From positions 157,571,582-157,635,581 of the forward strand of contig NC_073692.1 in the NCBI RefSeq assembly GCF_029784155.1: a stretch of 64,000 nucleotides of DNA. Reading direction: 5' to 3'. This DNA is from Uranotaenia lowii (lineage: Eukaryota; Arthropoda; Insecta; Diptera; Culicidae). The translations under genes and the position numbers were made by a program. The number at the start of each line of letters is the position of its first letter. Position 1 is the stretch's first letter. Below, piece by piece: positions 31,743-42,878 of this stretch. The notes below the pieces were generated by a model that saw only the letters and a program-made list of their open reading frames with translations, did not search any database and was not told where the DNA came from.

Positions 31743-34169
31743 TGTTGAATTCAATGATTTAGCAACAGGGAATTGGTTTGGAAATGAGATACCATTTATT
31801 CATTTCTGTTCGTCAAGTCCTTATAAGCTAACTTAGACCTATAGCGCATGGCCGTAGGAACGGGGGGGGTTTTGGGGGTTAAACCCCCCCCATGAGGATC
31901 CAAAACAGCAAGCGAGAGATTCTACTCTACACTCAAAATTATAAATTTGAACAAACCAAATTATGATAATAGAGTATGATTAATCAACAGTAACATTCTA
32001 GACAAAAAACTTATGCCAAAACCTCAAAACCAAAACCAAAGTCCTAAATTCTGCTACTCTTTTTCAAAATTTTCTCACTTTTTCATCAAAATTCAGGTCT
32101 GAATTTTGAATTTCTAATTAAATCAAACCCATTTTGGAGGTTCTGATTCCATAATTCCCATAACCAAAAGTGTATTTATCGTAAAGTATCGAACTTTGGA
32201 TTCTGTATCCGGTTCAGGATTGTTGATTTTCAGTTTGAATAATCATAAGAAATTATAAATGAAAAGCTGCTTTGAGATCCTGGTTCAAATTTGGTTTTAC
32301 ATTTCATATCAAATTCGAATCTGCAAATACAAGATGATTTTCATTTTTGAAATTTTGATAATAGATTTCCGAATATGAAAAAAAAATTTTGTTTTTCAAA
32401 TTCGAAATTCTTGAACATAGTTTATACACAAAATTTAAAAATTCAAAGATTCAAAATGGCAATCCAAAATTTAAATTAAGATTCAGATCTTTAAAAATTC
32501 ATATTTTATTTCTGATTCACAATGCAAATTAATAAAAAGTTATTTAAAAATTGAATTTAGATTAAACCTGAACTAAAGAATTTAAATAATAGATTGATGA
32601 ATAACGACTCTATAACTTGGCTCATAAAATTCAAATCTGGAATAAGATTCGGAAATCGTATTTTTTGTACATTTCGAAATCGTATGGAAATTCGGATACA
32701 TATTCAAAGCGCAAATTTTTGAATTCAGGTTCAGAATGCAGATTCAAAAAACAGAAAAAGGTTTAGCTTGTAAATGAATTTTACAATCTACATTAATTGT
32801 TGAGCAATGCAAAAGGTCATGAACATAACATATTGCGGACCAAACATGCCAACAGTGTGCTACATTTCGAAGTAGGTATAACTCGAATTGACTGAATTCA
32901 AGTGTTAAACTTTATTGGACAAAATTGAACACATAGTTTGCCGTTACTCAAAATTGCTAAAGTTGTAAAACTTAGTTCAGGGGTTTCTGAGATACTGAAT
33001 GCCGAATATCGGTGTTTCTCGTCAAAGATTTTTTTACGGTTATTAATGTGTTAAGATTGCTTGTCAATTGAATTTCCGGATTTCAATTTTTTTGTACAAA
33101 ATTAGTTTGTAAACACAATTCATCTGAAAATCACAAATAAAAGGTAGAATTTGAGTTTTTTGTTTTATTCTCGAAATCCAAATTTTAAAAAAATCATCTA
33201 CATGATTTTCATTATGGAATTGATTCTTAATGAAAAATATTTACTGATAAAGAAAAATCTTCACCTCAAAAATCTGCAAAAAAAATCTATATTTTTCCAG
33301 TGTATTGTTCAACATTATTAACACATTAAAGACACCAAAATTTGTCATTTTATGTTGCAGAAACCAATGAACAAAATACTGTGTTGTGTTACATTTTGTA
33401 GAATGAGGTTTCGTTATTAGATTCATAACATTTGAATTATTTTAGCAAAGGTTAAAATCTTTGAATTAGAAAAATAGTTTGGAAGATTGGCCTTTTTTAT
33501 TTGAGTACAGAATACGTTTTTTTTTTAGAAATGAAAGACTCTCCTAAAAAAGCTTATTTTATGCCGAATTCAACTGATCTACCAGACACTAAAACAAATT
33601 CAATGATTTTAACCATCGATGAAAGCGAATTTAGCTTACCTTCTAGGTTTAGGTCGAATTTTCAGAAGTTACAATTTAATACGAAAACTTTTCAGTACTT
33701 AAAAATGAATAACCATATAGTTACAAACATAACTTTTTTTAAATTTTTGTTTTGTTTTCGTGCATTCTTTGGCCAAAAATCATAGATAAAAATCAGTCAC
33801 CAAAACCCCCCCCATGAGTCGGTTCTTCCTACGGCCCTGCTATAGCGATAACAATCTTGTCGCTTAACCTAGGTGATTCTCAACTCAGAATCATTCCTTA
33901 ATTTCTATCATATTCTGGGCTAACCACCCAGAATAAACTGCCAACACTGCAGGGTAACTCATAACTTACCACTTGCTGTGTTGGCTGAGTTTAGCGTGCA
34001 TGATGACAACATTTATATTGTTGTCATCATCATTGACCATCATTAACTGTCAACCGCTATTGTTCTCAATATGCGAATTGACGAAAGAGGACGAAACCAA
34101 AACAATCGGTTTTGGTTTTGTTCCATTGTGGCCGCGAAATTCGAGTCCAGAAAATCGTGAGTATCAACA
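31743..34169 (-). repeat. copia 3' LTR, interrupted
   Basis: LTR sequence occupies 31743-31846 and 33840-34169. The gap is the hAT-like insertion with its CTATAGCG duplication. Aligned with the other LTR, the differences include AACAATC/AAAAATC, GCCAACAC/GCCTACAC and an extra CTTA in ATAACTTACC. Confidence 0.95.
31847..33839. mobile_element. hAT-like non-autonomous element inside the copia LTR
   Basis: The ends are CATGGCCGTAGG and, inverted, CAGGGCCGTAGG. The 8-bp target duplication CTATAGCG (31839-31846 and 33840-33847) and CAG-type ends fit the hAT superfamily. Both subterminal regions carry GGGGGGGG/CCCCCCCC tracts. The interior (about 32040-32800) is full of degenerate GAATTC, TCTGAAT and TTCAGA strings. 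Only short AT-rich ORFs occur and no transposase is recognisable. A diverged copy of its right part ends at about 61842. Confidence 0.8.
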
Positions 34170-34181
34170 CCTCCCCTCAAT
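34149..34181 (-). promoter_or_regulatory. copia polypurine tract at the 3' LTR border
   Basis: On the minus strand TTGAGGGGAGG (34170-34180) directly precedes the LTR start TGTTGATACTC. It would prime plus-strand DNA synthesis. It also encodes the last residues of the polyprotein, and the stop TGA lies in the first LTR bases. Confidence 0.85.
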
Positions 34182-37100
34182 TCGCAAATTGAGAGTGCTG
34201 AACAGCTTCGCATGCCTCACCCTTGGTAACGCCTTCGTGAACGCATCAGCTGGCTGATCCTCAGTTGAGATATGTCGCAAAGAAAGCTGACTGCTTCTTA
34301 TGATCTCTCTGATGAACGCGTACTTGACATCCAAGTGTTTCATCCGCTGATGGGTCCTCGCCTCCTGCAGGTACTGGATGCATGGGATGTTGTCCTCCAT
34401 CAATGTGAAAGGAGTGCTAACCACACCCAATTCATCCAAGAAGTTTGTTAGCCACAAACCTTCCTTCACCGCATGGCACAGCGCTCCAATCTCAGCTTCG
34501 GTCGATGAGAGACTGACCATCTGCTGACGTTTCGTTGACCACGAAATCAAATTCCCGAAAATCATGTACGCATAGCCCGATACAGATCTTCGATCATCGG
34601 AATCGTTAGCGAAATCTGCGTCTGCATATCCGATGAGAATTTCCGGTTTCGCGTTTCTGCGGTATACCAACGCCGTATCGGTCGTACCTCGAAGGTATCG
34701 CAGAACACGCTTCAGGCCTTGCCAGTGCCTATCCGCCGGGCTGGCCTGGTATTTGCTCAGTGCGCTAACCGCTGCACAGATATCTGGCCTTGAAGATGTC
34801 GCCAGATATTGGAGACAACCGATCAATTCCTTGAACGGCTGATCGGTGATAACTTCACCATCGTCCAGCTTTGCCCACCGAACGTTGGTGTCAAGTGGTG
34901 TGCCTACGGGTTTACAATCGGCCATACCAAATTGCTGCAAAACCTTCTCGACGTATCCTGATTGCGAAATCTCTATGATGCTCTTGCTGAAATCTCGCTT
35001 GATGGTCATTCCCAAGAAAGTCTTGACCTCCAGCAGATCCTTCATTTGGAATAACCTTCCAAGCTCGGTTTTTATCCAGATAACCTCTGATAAATCCTTG
35101 CCGGCAATCAGGATGTCATCCACGTACAGGATGAGAATGAGTCCTCGCTTGCAGGATCGGTAAACGCAGCAGTCACTCTTCAACGGAACGAAACCAAGTT
35201 TTCGTATCTCGTCGTCGAATCGCTGATTCCAAGCACGACCCGCTTGTTTCAAGCCGTACAGGCTTTTCTGCAGCCGAACCACCTTCGATTTGCCGATGTC
35301 GTCATTTGGCAACTGCATGAAGATAACCTCTTCTAAATTTCCGTTAAGAAATGCAGTTTTGACGTCCATCTGATGAACGACCATGTGGAGTTCGTTTGCC
35401 AACGCCAAGACTGTGCGAACACTCTCCATCTTAGCCACCGGAGCGAAGGTTTCCCAGTAGTCCAGTCCTGGTCTCTGAGAACACCCTTTTGCAACCAATC
35501 GTGCCTTGTAGCGACCGTCATCCTTTATGGTGAACACCCACTTCGATATAATGGGTTTTCTATGACCTGTGGGTAAGCTGACCGCTTCCCAAGTCTTGTT
35601 TTCTGCTAAGGCAGCCATCTCCTCGTCAATGGCGGTCTTCCAGGATTCCCAGTCGTCTCGGCGCTTCAATTCGTAGATGTTTTGAGGTAGCTCCTCATCA
35701 ATAACAGCGGCTACGTTGGCCACGTACCGTTGAGTAACTCCTCGAGTTAGCCGACTTAGTCTCAGCGCCGGTTCCGGATCGACGGAATTTTGTACATCAT
35801 CGTCTGGGAATTCTGCACTACTTTCATAGTCGCTTTCGCCGGGTTCATCCTCAATCGCACTGTTGTTGACAGTTTGAATGGAATTAACAGGCACATCGGC
35901 TAACCGCTCGGATGTGGGTTCAGGTGATGACACTTCGGCTAACCGCTCGACAGTGTTTTGTTGTTCTGTAACATTGGCTAACCGCTCAAATGTTGATTCT
36001 GGCTCTGTTGAAATCTCGGGCTTCTCGATGGATGATGGGAGTGGCTCTACGTAGTTTTGTTCAGGCTCCATCATGTTGGTTTCATCGAAGACTACGTTTC
36101 GATGAATTTCAATGGATCGACTCGACCCGTTCCAAAGCCTGAACCCGTTGTTTGCATAGCCCACGAAAACGAGTCGTTTGGATTTAGCATCGAGCTTTTG
36201 CCACTTTTCCTTCGGAATCTTTGCGTACGCTGGGCACCCGAAAATCCGAAGATTATTCAGCCTGGGTTTTCGACCAAACAAAATTTCATAAGGAGTCTTG
36301 TTAACCACAAGACCCCGTGTTGGTGACCGGTTCGTCAGGTACGCAGCGCACAAGATCGCTTCGCCCCACATAGCCTTCGGTTGCTTGCTGCCATGGAGCA
36401 TCGCCCTTGCCTTTTCCATCAGAGTTCGGTTGGCTCGTTCGCTGACGCCGTTTTGTTGCGGAGTGTATGGGACCGTGAATACCATCTGAACTCCTTTCTC
36501 AGAACAATGTCGTTGAAAGTCGTTGCTGATGTATTCACGCCCGTTGTCGCATCGCAGGTTACACAACTTCTGACCGAAGTGTGCTGTAGCCATCGCCTCG
36601 TAGTGTTTAAACCGCTCGAAGACTTCGCTCTTGTGCTTGAGCAGATACACGACCATGAAGTGGGTATAGTCGTCGATGAAAGTGACGAAATAGCGGAATC
36701 CGTCAAACGTCGGCACCTCCATGTACCCACAAACGTCGGAGTGCACAAGCTCGAGTGGTCTAACCGACCGAGGGAGCTTTGCATTGTTGAACTTGTTGGC
36801 TGTCTGTTTTCCTGCCATGCAGCTTTCGCAGACAGCTTGGTTTTCAATTTTGGCTGGTAAATGACAGATACCCTCTGCCATTTTGTCGCGAACCAGCTGC
36901 TGTACTGACGCGAGACCAAGATGACCTAGCCTCATATGCCATTTTTGTGTCGTCGTATGGCTTCCAAGCAGCGCTTTCCGATGAGACTGACCAGACCACA
37001 GAAAATCAAGACAATACAAGCTGTCAACGATTTTTCCTTCAGCAAACACCTCCCCAGAATATTCGAACCGAACTTGGTTGCTCAGAAAAATCACCCTTTT

Positions 37101-38375
37101 CCCGTTCTCGGTGCATTTTCGAACTGAGAGTAAATTCTCTTCCAGTTCGGGTATAAAAAGAACGTTGTAGAGTATTATGGGCTTTATTGATTTTCCAACT
37201 ACGCTTTTTAAAACAACTTTGCCAGTTTTCTTTGCACGTAAACTCTCGCCAGATTTAGCCGTTTCAATAATGACGGGCTCGGCAAGGTCTCTGACGTCAT
37301 GGAGAAGTCCTTCATCCTGGACCATGTGCTGGGTGGCGCCGGAATCAACGACAAATCTGACCCTGCGCTCTTTTCGTCCGCTGGTAACCCCAGCAGTTGA
37401 GCGTCGAGCTTCAACGGCCACCATAATTTTTCCACGTCGGCCTTTACGTTGGGCTGGGCAACGATTTTTGTAGTGCCCCGGCTCACCACACCCGAAGCAA
37501 ATGATTTTCTCCGCCTTTCGGGCCTTCATCGCGGAGTTTGGTGCTGCATTCCTTGTTGGAAAGTCCCCTCGACTTTGAAATGCTAGCTCTGCGTCCAGGA
37601 ACATTCTTTTGAGATCCAGTATCGGTTTCGCGCAAAGGTCCGCAATCGGTAGAACGGTCAAAGCCCCTTTGACATGGTTGTAATCGTTGGGAACCGCCGA
37701 GATCAGCGCGTGGACCTTTTCATCCGCTGGGATATTTGCACCCATGCGCTCAAGCTCCCGAACAATCAGATCGTATTCCTCAAACAATTGACTCAACGAT
37801 CTGATGTTCCTCCGGTGTTTGAGGTCATGGAGCCTATCGCGCATCGCTATCCAAGAATAGGTGCCAACGCGCCGGTACGTCTTCACCAAGATGTCCATGG
37901 CCTCCTTCGCATATCGTACCCCGATTATGCGGTTAAGGACGATGTTGTTGACGGCCATCACGATCTCGTCAAGTGCCTCGGAGTCCTCGTTTTTGCGCTT
38001 CCGGAGGGCTACCAGGCGCTGTTCCTCCTCTGCGGGCTCCTTCATTGGGATGGCGCAGTCGTCTTCCTCAGGGGTTCGCACCATGGTGTGGATGAGGTTT
38101 TTAGCGACTAATCGGCGCTCAATCCTCCACTTCCATGCTGCGAAGGTCTCCTCCCGGCCGTCGAAAAGAAAGTCACGCATGCTACCCGCAGCGTGACTGG
38201 TGACGGCATCGAGAGTACCCCTCTCGGAAGACGGCCCTCCCCGGGCTGGGCAACTGGCGGAGTCGAGAGTAACCCTCTCGGAAACCGACCATTCCCGGGA
38301 TCGTTCCTTGGCTGCTGGTTCCTTTGGATTCCTGGTGGACCTCGCTTCCTTCTTCGGGACCTGGGCTTGGGACAT
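34164..38375 (-). CDS. copia Gag-Pol polyprotein, intact
   Basis: The ATG at 38375 opens 1403 codons with no stop. In order: a Gag region with a UBN2/DUF4219-like start (FLFDGREETFAAWKWRIE, about residue 70); a CCHC knuckle CFGCGEPGHYKNRC at 293-306; an aspartic protease with DSGA at 344-347; an integrase with the HMRLGHL zinc-binding region, HSDVCG, CDNGREY and PQQNGVSERANR; a reverse transcriptase with WVFTIKDDG, MDVKTAFLNG and YVDD (1084-1087); and RNase H with ADADFAND and SSTEAEIGAL near the end. The order protease, integrase, RT, RNase H is diagnostic of Ty1/copia. All catalytic residues inspected are present. The stop TGA lies in the 3' LTR, just after the purine tract. Whether a separate Gag is made by splicing, as in Drosophila copia, is not visible. 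Confidence 0.97.
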   Translation of the reverse strand: MSQAQVPKKEARSTRNPKEPAAKERSREWSVSERVTLDSASCPARGGPSSERGTLDAVTSHAAGSMRDFLFDGREETFAAWKWRIERRLVAKNLIHTMVRTPEEDDCAIPMKEPAEEEQRLVALRKRKNEDSEALDEIVMAVNNIVLNRIIGVRYAKEAMDILVKTYRRVGTYSWIAMRDRLHDLKHRRNIRSLSQLFEEYDLIVRELERMGANIPADEKVHALISAVPNDYNHVKGALTVLPIADLCAKPILDLKRMFLDAELAFQSRGDFPTRNAAPNSAMKARKAEKIICFGCGEPGHYKNRCPAQRKGRRGKIMVAVEARRSTAGVTSGRKERRVRFVVDSGATQHMVQDEGLLHDVRDLAEPVIIETAKSGESLRAKKTGKVVLKSVVGKSIKPIILYNVLFIPELEENLLSVRKCTENGKRVIFLSNQVRFEYSGEVFAEGKIVDSLYCLDFLWSGQSHRKALLGSHTTTQKWHMRLGHLGLASVQQLVRDKMAEGICHLPAKIENQAVCESCMAGKQTANKFNNAKLPRSVRPLELVHSDVCGYMEVPTFDGFRYFVTFIDDYTHFMVVYLLKHKSEVFERFKHYEAMATAHFGQKLCNLRCDNGREYISNDFQRHCSEKGVQMVFTVPYTPQQNGVSERANRTLMEKARAMLHGSKQPKAMWGEAILCAAYLTNRSPTRGLVVNKTPYEILFGRKPRLNNLRIFGCPAYAKIPKEKWQKLDAKSKRLVFVGYANNGFRLWNGSSRSIEIHRNVVFDETNMMEPEQNYVEPLPSSIEKPEISTEPESTFERLANVTEQQNTVERLAEVSSPEPTSERLADVPVNSIQTVNNSAIEDEPGESDYESSAEFPDDDVQNSVDPEPALRLSRLTRGVTQRYVANVAAVIDEELPQNIYELKRRDDWESWKTAIDEEMAALAENKTWEAVSLPTGHRKPIISKWVFTIKDDGRYKARLVAKGCSQRPGLDYWETFAPVAKMESVRTVLALANELHMVVHQMDVKTAFLNGNLEEVIFMQLPNDDIGKSKVVRLQKSLYGLKQAGRAWNQRFDDEIRKLGFVPLKSDCCVYRSCKRGLILILYVDDILIAGKDLSEVIWIKTELGRLFQMKDLLEVKTFLGMTIKRDFSKSIIEISQSGYVEKVLQQFGMADCKPVGTPLDTNVRWAKLDDGEVITDQPFKELIGCLQYLATSSRPDICAAVSALSKYQASPADRHWQGLKRVLRYLRGTTDTALVYRRNAKPEILIGYADADFANDSDDRRSVSGYAYMIFGNLISWSTKRQQMVSLSSTEAEIGALCHAVKEGLWLTNFLDELGVVSTPFTLMEDNIPCIQYLQEARTHQRMKHLDVKYAFIREIIRSSQLSLRHISTEDQPADAFTKALPRVRHAKLFSTLNLRIEGRC

Positions 38376-38602
38376 CTTGGCTGACCACCTCGGACCTCGA
38401 CTGATTCCTGGATGACCTCGGCTGACCTCTTCGGACCTTGGCTGACCTCTTGGGACCTTTGAATGACCTCGTGGGACCTCTGGCTGACCTCTTCGGACCT
38501 CTGGCTGGCTGGAATGCTCCTGGACTCGCTAACCGCAAGTTTTCGAAGAATTGGTTTAGAGTACCCCTCTATCGCTATCTCTTATTTTCCTCACCAGACG
38601 TA

Positions 38603-38617
38603 TCTGGGCCCATAACC
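38603..38617 (-). promoter_or_regulatory. copia primer-binding site (half tRNA-iMet)
   Basis: Immediately inside the 5' LTR the minus strand reads GGTTATGGGCCCAG. It complements the anticodon-stem region of initiator tRNA-Met rather than its 3' CCA end, as known for Drosophila copia, which uses a cleaved half-tRNA as primer. Confidence 0.85.
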
Positions 38618-39039
38618 TGTTGAATTCAATGATTTAGCAACAGGGAATTGGTTTGGAAATGAGATACCATTTATTCATTTCTGTTCGTCAAGTCCTTATA
38701 AGCTAACTTAGACCTATAGCGATAAAAATCTTGTCGCTTAACCTAGGTGATTCTCAACTCAGAATCATTCCTTAATTTCTATCATATTCTGGGCTAACCA
38801 CCCAGAATAAACTGCCTACACTGCAGGGTAACTCATAACCACTTGCTGTGTTGGCTGAGTTTAGCGTGCATGATGACAACATTTATATTGTTGTCATCAT
38901 CATTGACCATCATTAACTGTCAACCGCTATTGTTCTCAATATGCGAATTGACGAAAGAGGACGAAACCAAAACAATCGGTTTTGGTTTTGTTCCAATGTG
39001 GCCGCGAAATTCGAGTCCAGAAAATCGTGAGTATCAACA
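38618..39039 (-). repeat. copia 5' LTR, 422 bp
   Basis: Complete LTR with 6-bp inverted tips TGTTGA/TCAACA. It should carry the promoter on the minus strand. The internal part GTTGTCATCATCATTGACC is shared with the other LTR. Confidence 0.95.
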
Positions 39040-39061
39040 CATAGTATACCGTCTCACGAAA

Positions 39062-39296
39062 TAACTTGACGAACATAATTCCTAAAATTCACTCGGTCCA
39101 TGGCAACCGTTCTCTAATTTCTCGGGCACCCCACGTTCGCCTGATCACGCTCCACTCGGTCTAACCACTTCGCTAGTTGCGCCCCGGCTCGTCTTGTTCC
39201 TACCGGATTCGTAGCGAACACCTGTTTTGCAGGACAGTCGTCCGGCATTCTCGCAACATGTCCCGCCCAGCGTATCCGGCCAGCCTTCACCACCTA
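39062..39296 (-). pseudogene. RTE-like non-LTR retrotransposon, C-terminal fragment
   Basis: Read on the minus strand, the frame gives VVKAGRIRWAGHVARMPDD, then FATNPVGTRRAGAQLAKW, DRVERDQANVGCPRN and, after a stop codon, RTVAMDRVNF. The RWAGHV-RM and CPRNWRT blocks are typical of the C-terminus of RTE/JAM-type reverse transcriptases; the Trp expected after CPRN is a TAG stop. It is more GC-rich than its surroundings and sits directly beside the copia target site. No upstream RT motifs are present, so it is a short relic. Confidence 0.75.
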
Positions 39297-42200
39297 AAAC
39301 TACAGCCAAGAAGATCTTAAAAACAGAAGAAAACTAGAAATGATTTTTTTTTTATATTTTTAGCTTCGAAGATGTTTGCTCCATGTATTTTTTTATCTTG
39401 TTAATCGATAGACGGGGTAGGTCTGAAGTTTACGACATTCTGGAATTGTTTTTGTTAGAATAAATAACCATGTTAGCCAGGAAAAAAGAAATAAAAACCC
39501 TGTCTAAAGGCGGGGTTGGGAAAAACGATTACAATTCAACAAATATGTTCAATATTTGTAACCTAATAAGTATGGAAGAGTGGAGAATCATTCGTCACTT
39601 TTTTCTATGATCCATAACTTTTTCATTATAAATGATAAAATGAAAAAAAATATGGTTCTACATTTCTGACGTACCATTTGGCTTTTTTTTTGAATATTTA
39701 ATAAGTTATTTTCCCAAAGTTCTGATTGTTTCGAAAAAAGTATTTTTTTTGGATTTTGAAAAAATGTGGGGAGCTGTGGGCCACCAAATCCAAATTGACT
39801 AGAAAACGTGCAAAGTTTATGAGTTGATGAAAACTGAAATTTCATTATTCTTTTAGTTATTTTAAAGCAATTTTAGATGAGGAAATAAAAAAGAGAGCTG
39901 TGTATGATCGAATAATTCCTTAAACCTGGCTCGTGAACGTTTCGGCAAAATTCCTTGTATAGGATGGACAAAATCTTTTTCATATCTCTTCATTTAGCAT
40001 AAGAAAACTTTACAGATAGGAAAAGCGTATTTTAAGTTCTGACTGTGTATAAAAAAACCAAAATATAGGTGGCCCAAGATACCCCACAAAATGTGGCCCA
40101 CGATTCTCCACAAGCTATGATTTGCAAATTGGTTGCGTTTGTGTTTTATCAAAAATATCCAAATTTTCCACGTTACAAAAACATGACAAAACTAAGACCA
40201 TAAACGTGTGAGCATATTTTTGTTATGAACTTTAGGTTCCCATCGATGCAATTAGCCGGTGCTTCTTCAATTATGAATGTAGTTTTTTTTAATTTCTCCA
40301 TCCATTCATCCAGAAAAAAAATCCGACGCGTAGTAAAAATTGAACTTACAACAACTTTTTACCTTCATCTTGCCAATCCGACGCCTTCACCAGTATACTA
40401 CCTGAGCCATAATGAGGATTATTTGCCATAATCTGTATGCTAAGCCCATAAAAAACGAACAGTGCTGGCTTTCTGGTGTTTGTCCGGGGTTTTCCAGTTT
40501 TGTCTTATGAGGGGAAAGAAAATTGGAAACGAGAAACTGTTTTTTGCTTTCCCTTTGTCTGGTTACATTCACACGCACAGCTGCTTACAGCCGGGCAGCT
40601 TTTCCGCAGTTGTGTCGTTGATTTGAAACAAGGAAAGGTTTTTTTTTCTGTGCAGTTTTCCCATTGTCTCCTGATCAAAATAAAATTTTCTATCTATCGC
40701 TAAATTTTTAAAATTTAAGATGCACTGATTTAAAAAATGTAATTAATATGGTAAAAATATTTTCATTTAAATTTCAGAAACACATACAAATAACCAATAA
40801 ATTACCTATATAAATAAAATTTCGAACGTACCCTTGAGATTTTTAATTGTGAAGTCTTTACTCAAAACAATATACCTTCTCAGAGGTTTCCAATTCCATA
40901 AACAGTTTTTAAATATGGATCAAAGTCAAGTCGAGCCTTTAGACCGGGCTGTAACTAGTCGTCATCGATTAGAGTTGACAAAATTTTGTGTAAAATTTTC
41001 AAAATTTGTCATTAATTCATAAGTTCATCAAAATTTTTGTATGAAAAATTTATTATCATAACAAAAGAATCCTAACTTAATTTTTACAGCTATTTGAATA
41101 CTCTATACTTTTCGTTCACGTTGTAAGAAAAGTCCTGTGTCCAATTGGAATGAAAATGATTCGCATTCACCCAACACAATATGAGTGGGCGCAGGCGCCG
41201 CTGCTGCTCGAATTTCTTCGGGATACAATGAATGAGTTCCTTTCTTCTGGTTGGCATCCAGCGAGTAACTGTTCATTAGCGTTTCCGGCACCAGTTTGAA
41301 CTTAAAAGCACACAATAATCTAGCATCTACGGTAAACATCGCTTCGGGGATATAAACATTTAATCAACGATGCTCTGATATCGTTCTTAGAATCTATGTA
41401 CATTGTCGCTGGAATGACGGTTTTCTTTTCGTTGCGTTTAGAGAGAAAGTTTACACCTCTTGTGAAGACGCTTCTGGGGTTTTTTTGAGAAAGAAAAACT
41501 GTAACTGTAACTTGCGGGTGTGATACATGTGCCTGATCAAATTACACTTTAATTCGGAGGAATATTTTCGTTTAAAGTAAAAATCAAAACCTCTGCCTCG
41601 AGAAAGGAAAAATTGGACGAACGTGATAATTTCGACAGCAAACGAACAGATTGCGTTTGAATGTTAAACCAAAAGCATCATCCTGGAAGCATAATGCGTT
41701 ACAACTCTACAGCTGGCAGAGTTGAACGAATGAAATAATCGATGGAAAATAATTCATAGCTTGCGCAAACTGGAAACTAATACTGTAGCTTTGAAGCAAT
41801 CAAAGCTCCCTTCCGTTGTTTTTTTGTTTTTACGTTTGTCGATATCTTAGACCATCGTTAACTGGAATTGAAGATCAATTACCGGGTCATCGCTACCTTT
41901 CAGAAGCTTTCCTGCACAAATTTAAATAAAAATCGAATCAAATATTAAATAAAAATTGAATTCATAGAATTTGAAGTTTTTAACGAAAGTTTCACATTTT
42001 AAATTTTTTTGAACTAAAACATTTTTACCCTCTTTCCCCGACATTGCACACAACAAATTTCAATAAGTTGGAAATAATGAGGGTCTCCAACCGGTTGAAG
42101 CAATTGGCCGATGAAATTATACATACAGTCCGTTTTTATCCCAGCATGATAAAAAAAAAACCATAATTTTAAGCAGCTGCCAGCCAGAACAAGATGAAAC

Positions 42201-42876
42201 CAAGAGGAAATAATTTGTTTCCATTTCTGCTTCGACAAAAACCACACATCAACCGAAATAAGAAACCGAGGGTTTTCCGGTACATATTTTCCCCAACATG
42301 ATATCCTCTTTCCCGGATTACCGGTTGCGGTGAATTGCCTTTTTTCACTTTGTAAGTGAACATTGACTTCTTTCAGCAGACTAGGAGTAGTCTGAGATTT
42401 TGTGTTTTTTTTTTCAATCGATCAATATGTATTAAAATGAAAAACAGAAGTATTTAAAATATGAACAACTCTGTTGGCTAAAAATTATCACAATTTTCTC
42501 TGTGCTAACATACATCATCTTCAAACTGAAAAGCAGTTTCCATCTCATTATATTATTGATTAAAATTTTCTCCTAGCCTCAGTGCAATCTAATTTTCTGG
42601 CCGAGTTTAGCAGATTTTAGCTAATACAATCTCGGATTAAGCACCGTACCGCAGTGCTCATTTTGTTAGTTGCAGACAGTGATTCGAGAAAAAAACCCCA
42701 TATTACTACCTTCCGAAAAGTTTCGTTTGTGCAAAGATCAAAACGTAGCGGAAACTTCAAACATCATCGGTTCCAGCTAGACTGGATCCGACAGAAAAAA
42801 AAATCTTTGCCGGTTCACAAAGGGCTAATGTGGAAAAAAAATAACTGTAGGCAAATATTCCTTATTATGCCCCATA
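39297..42876. other. intergenic DNA, no gene recognised
   Basis: AT-rich with scattered less AT-rich patches around 40380-40620 and 41100-41300. No protein domain, exon pair or RNA gene could be supported on either strand, and no terminal repeats were seen. Confidence 0.5.
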
Positions 42877-42878
42877 TA

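Larger units (their letters stand above)
31743..39039 (-). mobile_element. copia-type LTR retrotransposon, 3' LTR split by a hAT-like element
   Basis: The terminal repeats both start TGTTGA and end TCAACA. A perfect 5-bp duplication CATAG flanks the element (31738-31742 and 39040-39044). Between the LTRs are a tRNA-Met-type primer site, a single 1403-codon polyprotein and a purine tract, all on the minus strand. Excluding the 2-kb insertion, the two LTRs differ by only a few substitutions and a 4-bp indel over about 420 bp, so insertion was fairly recent. Confidence 0.95.

Noticed and set aside
36381..38538. Several ORFs of 100-166 codons on both strands in 36.4-38.5 kb
   Set aside because: They are shadows of the copia polyprotein, which has all expected domains in one frame.
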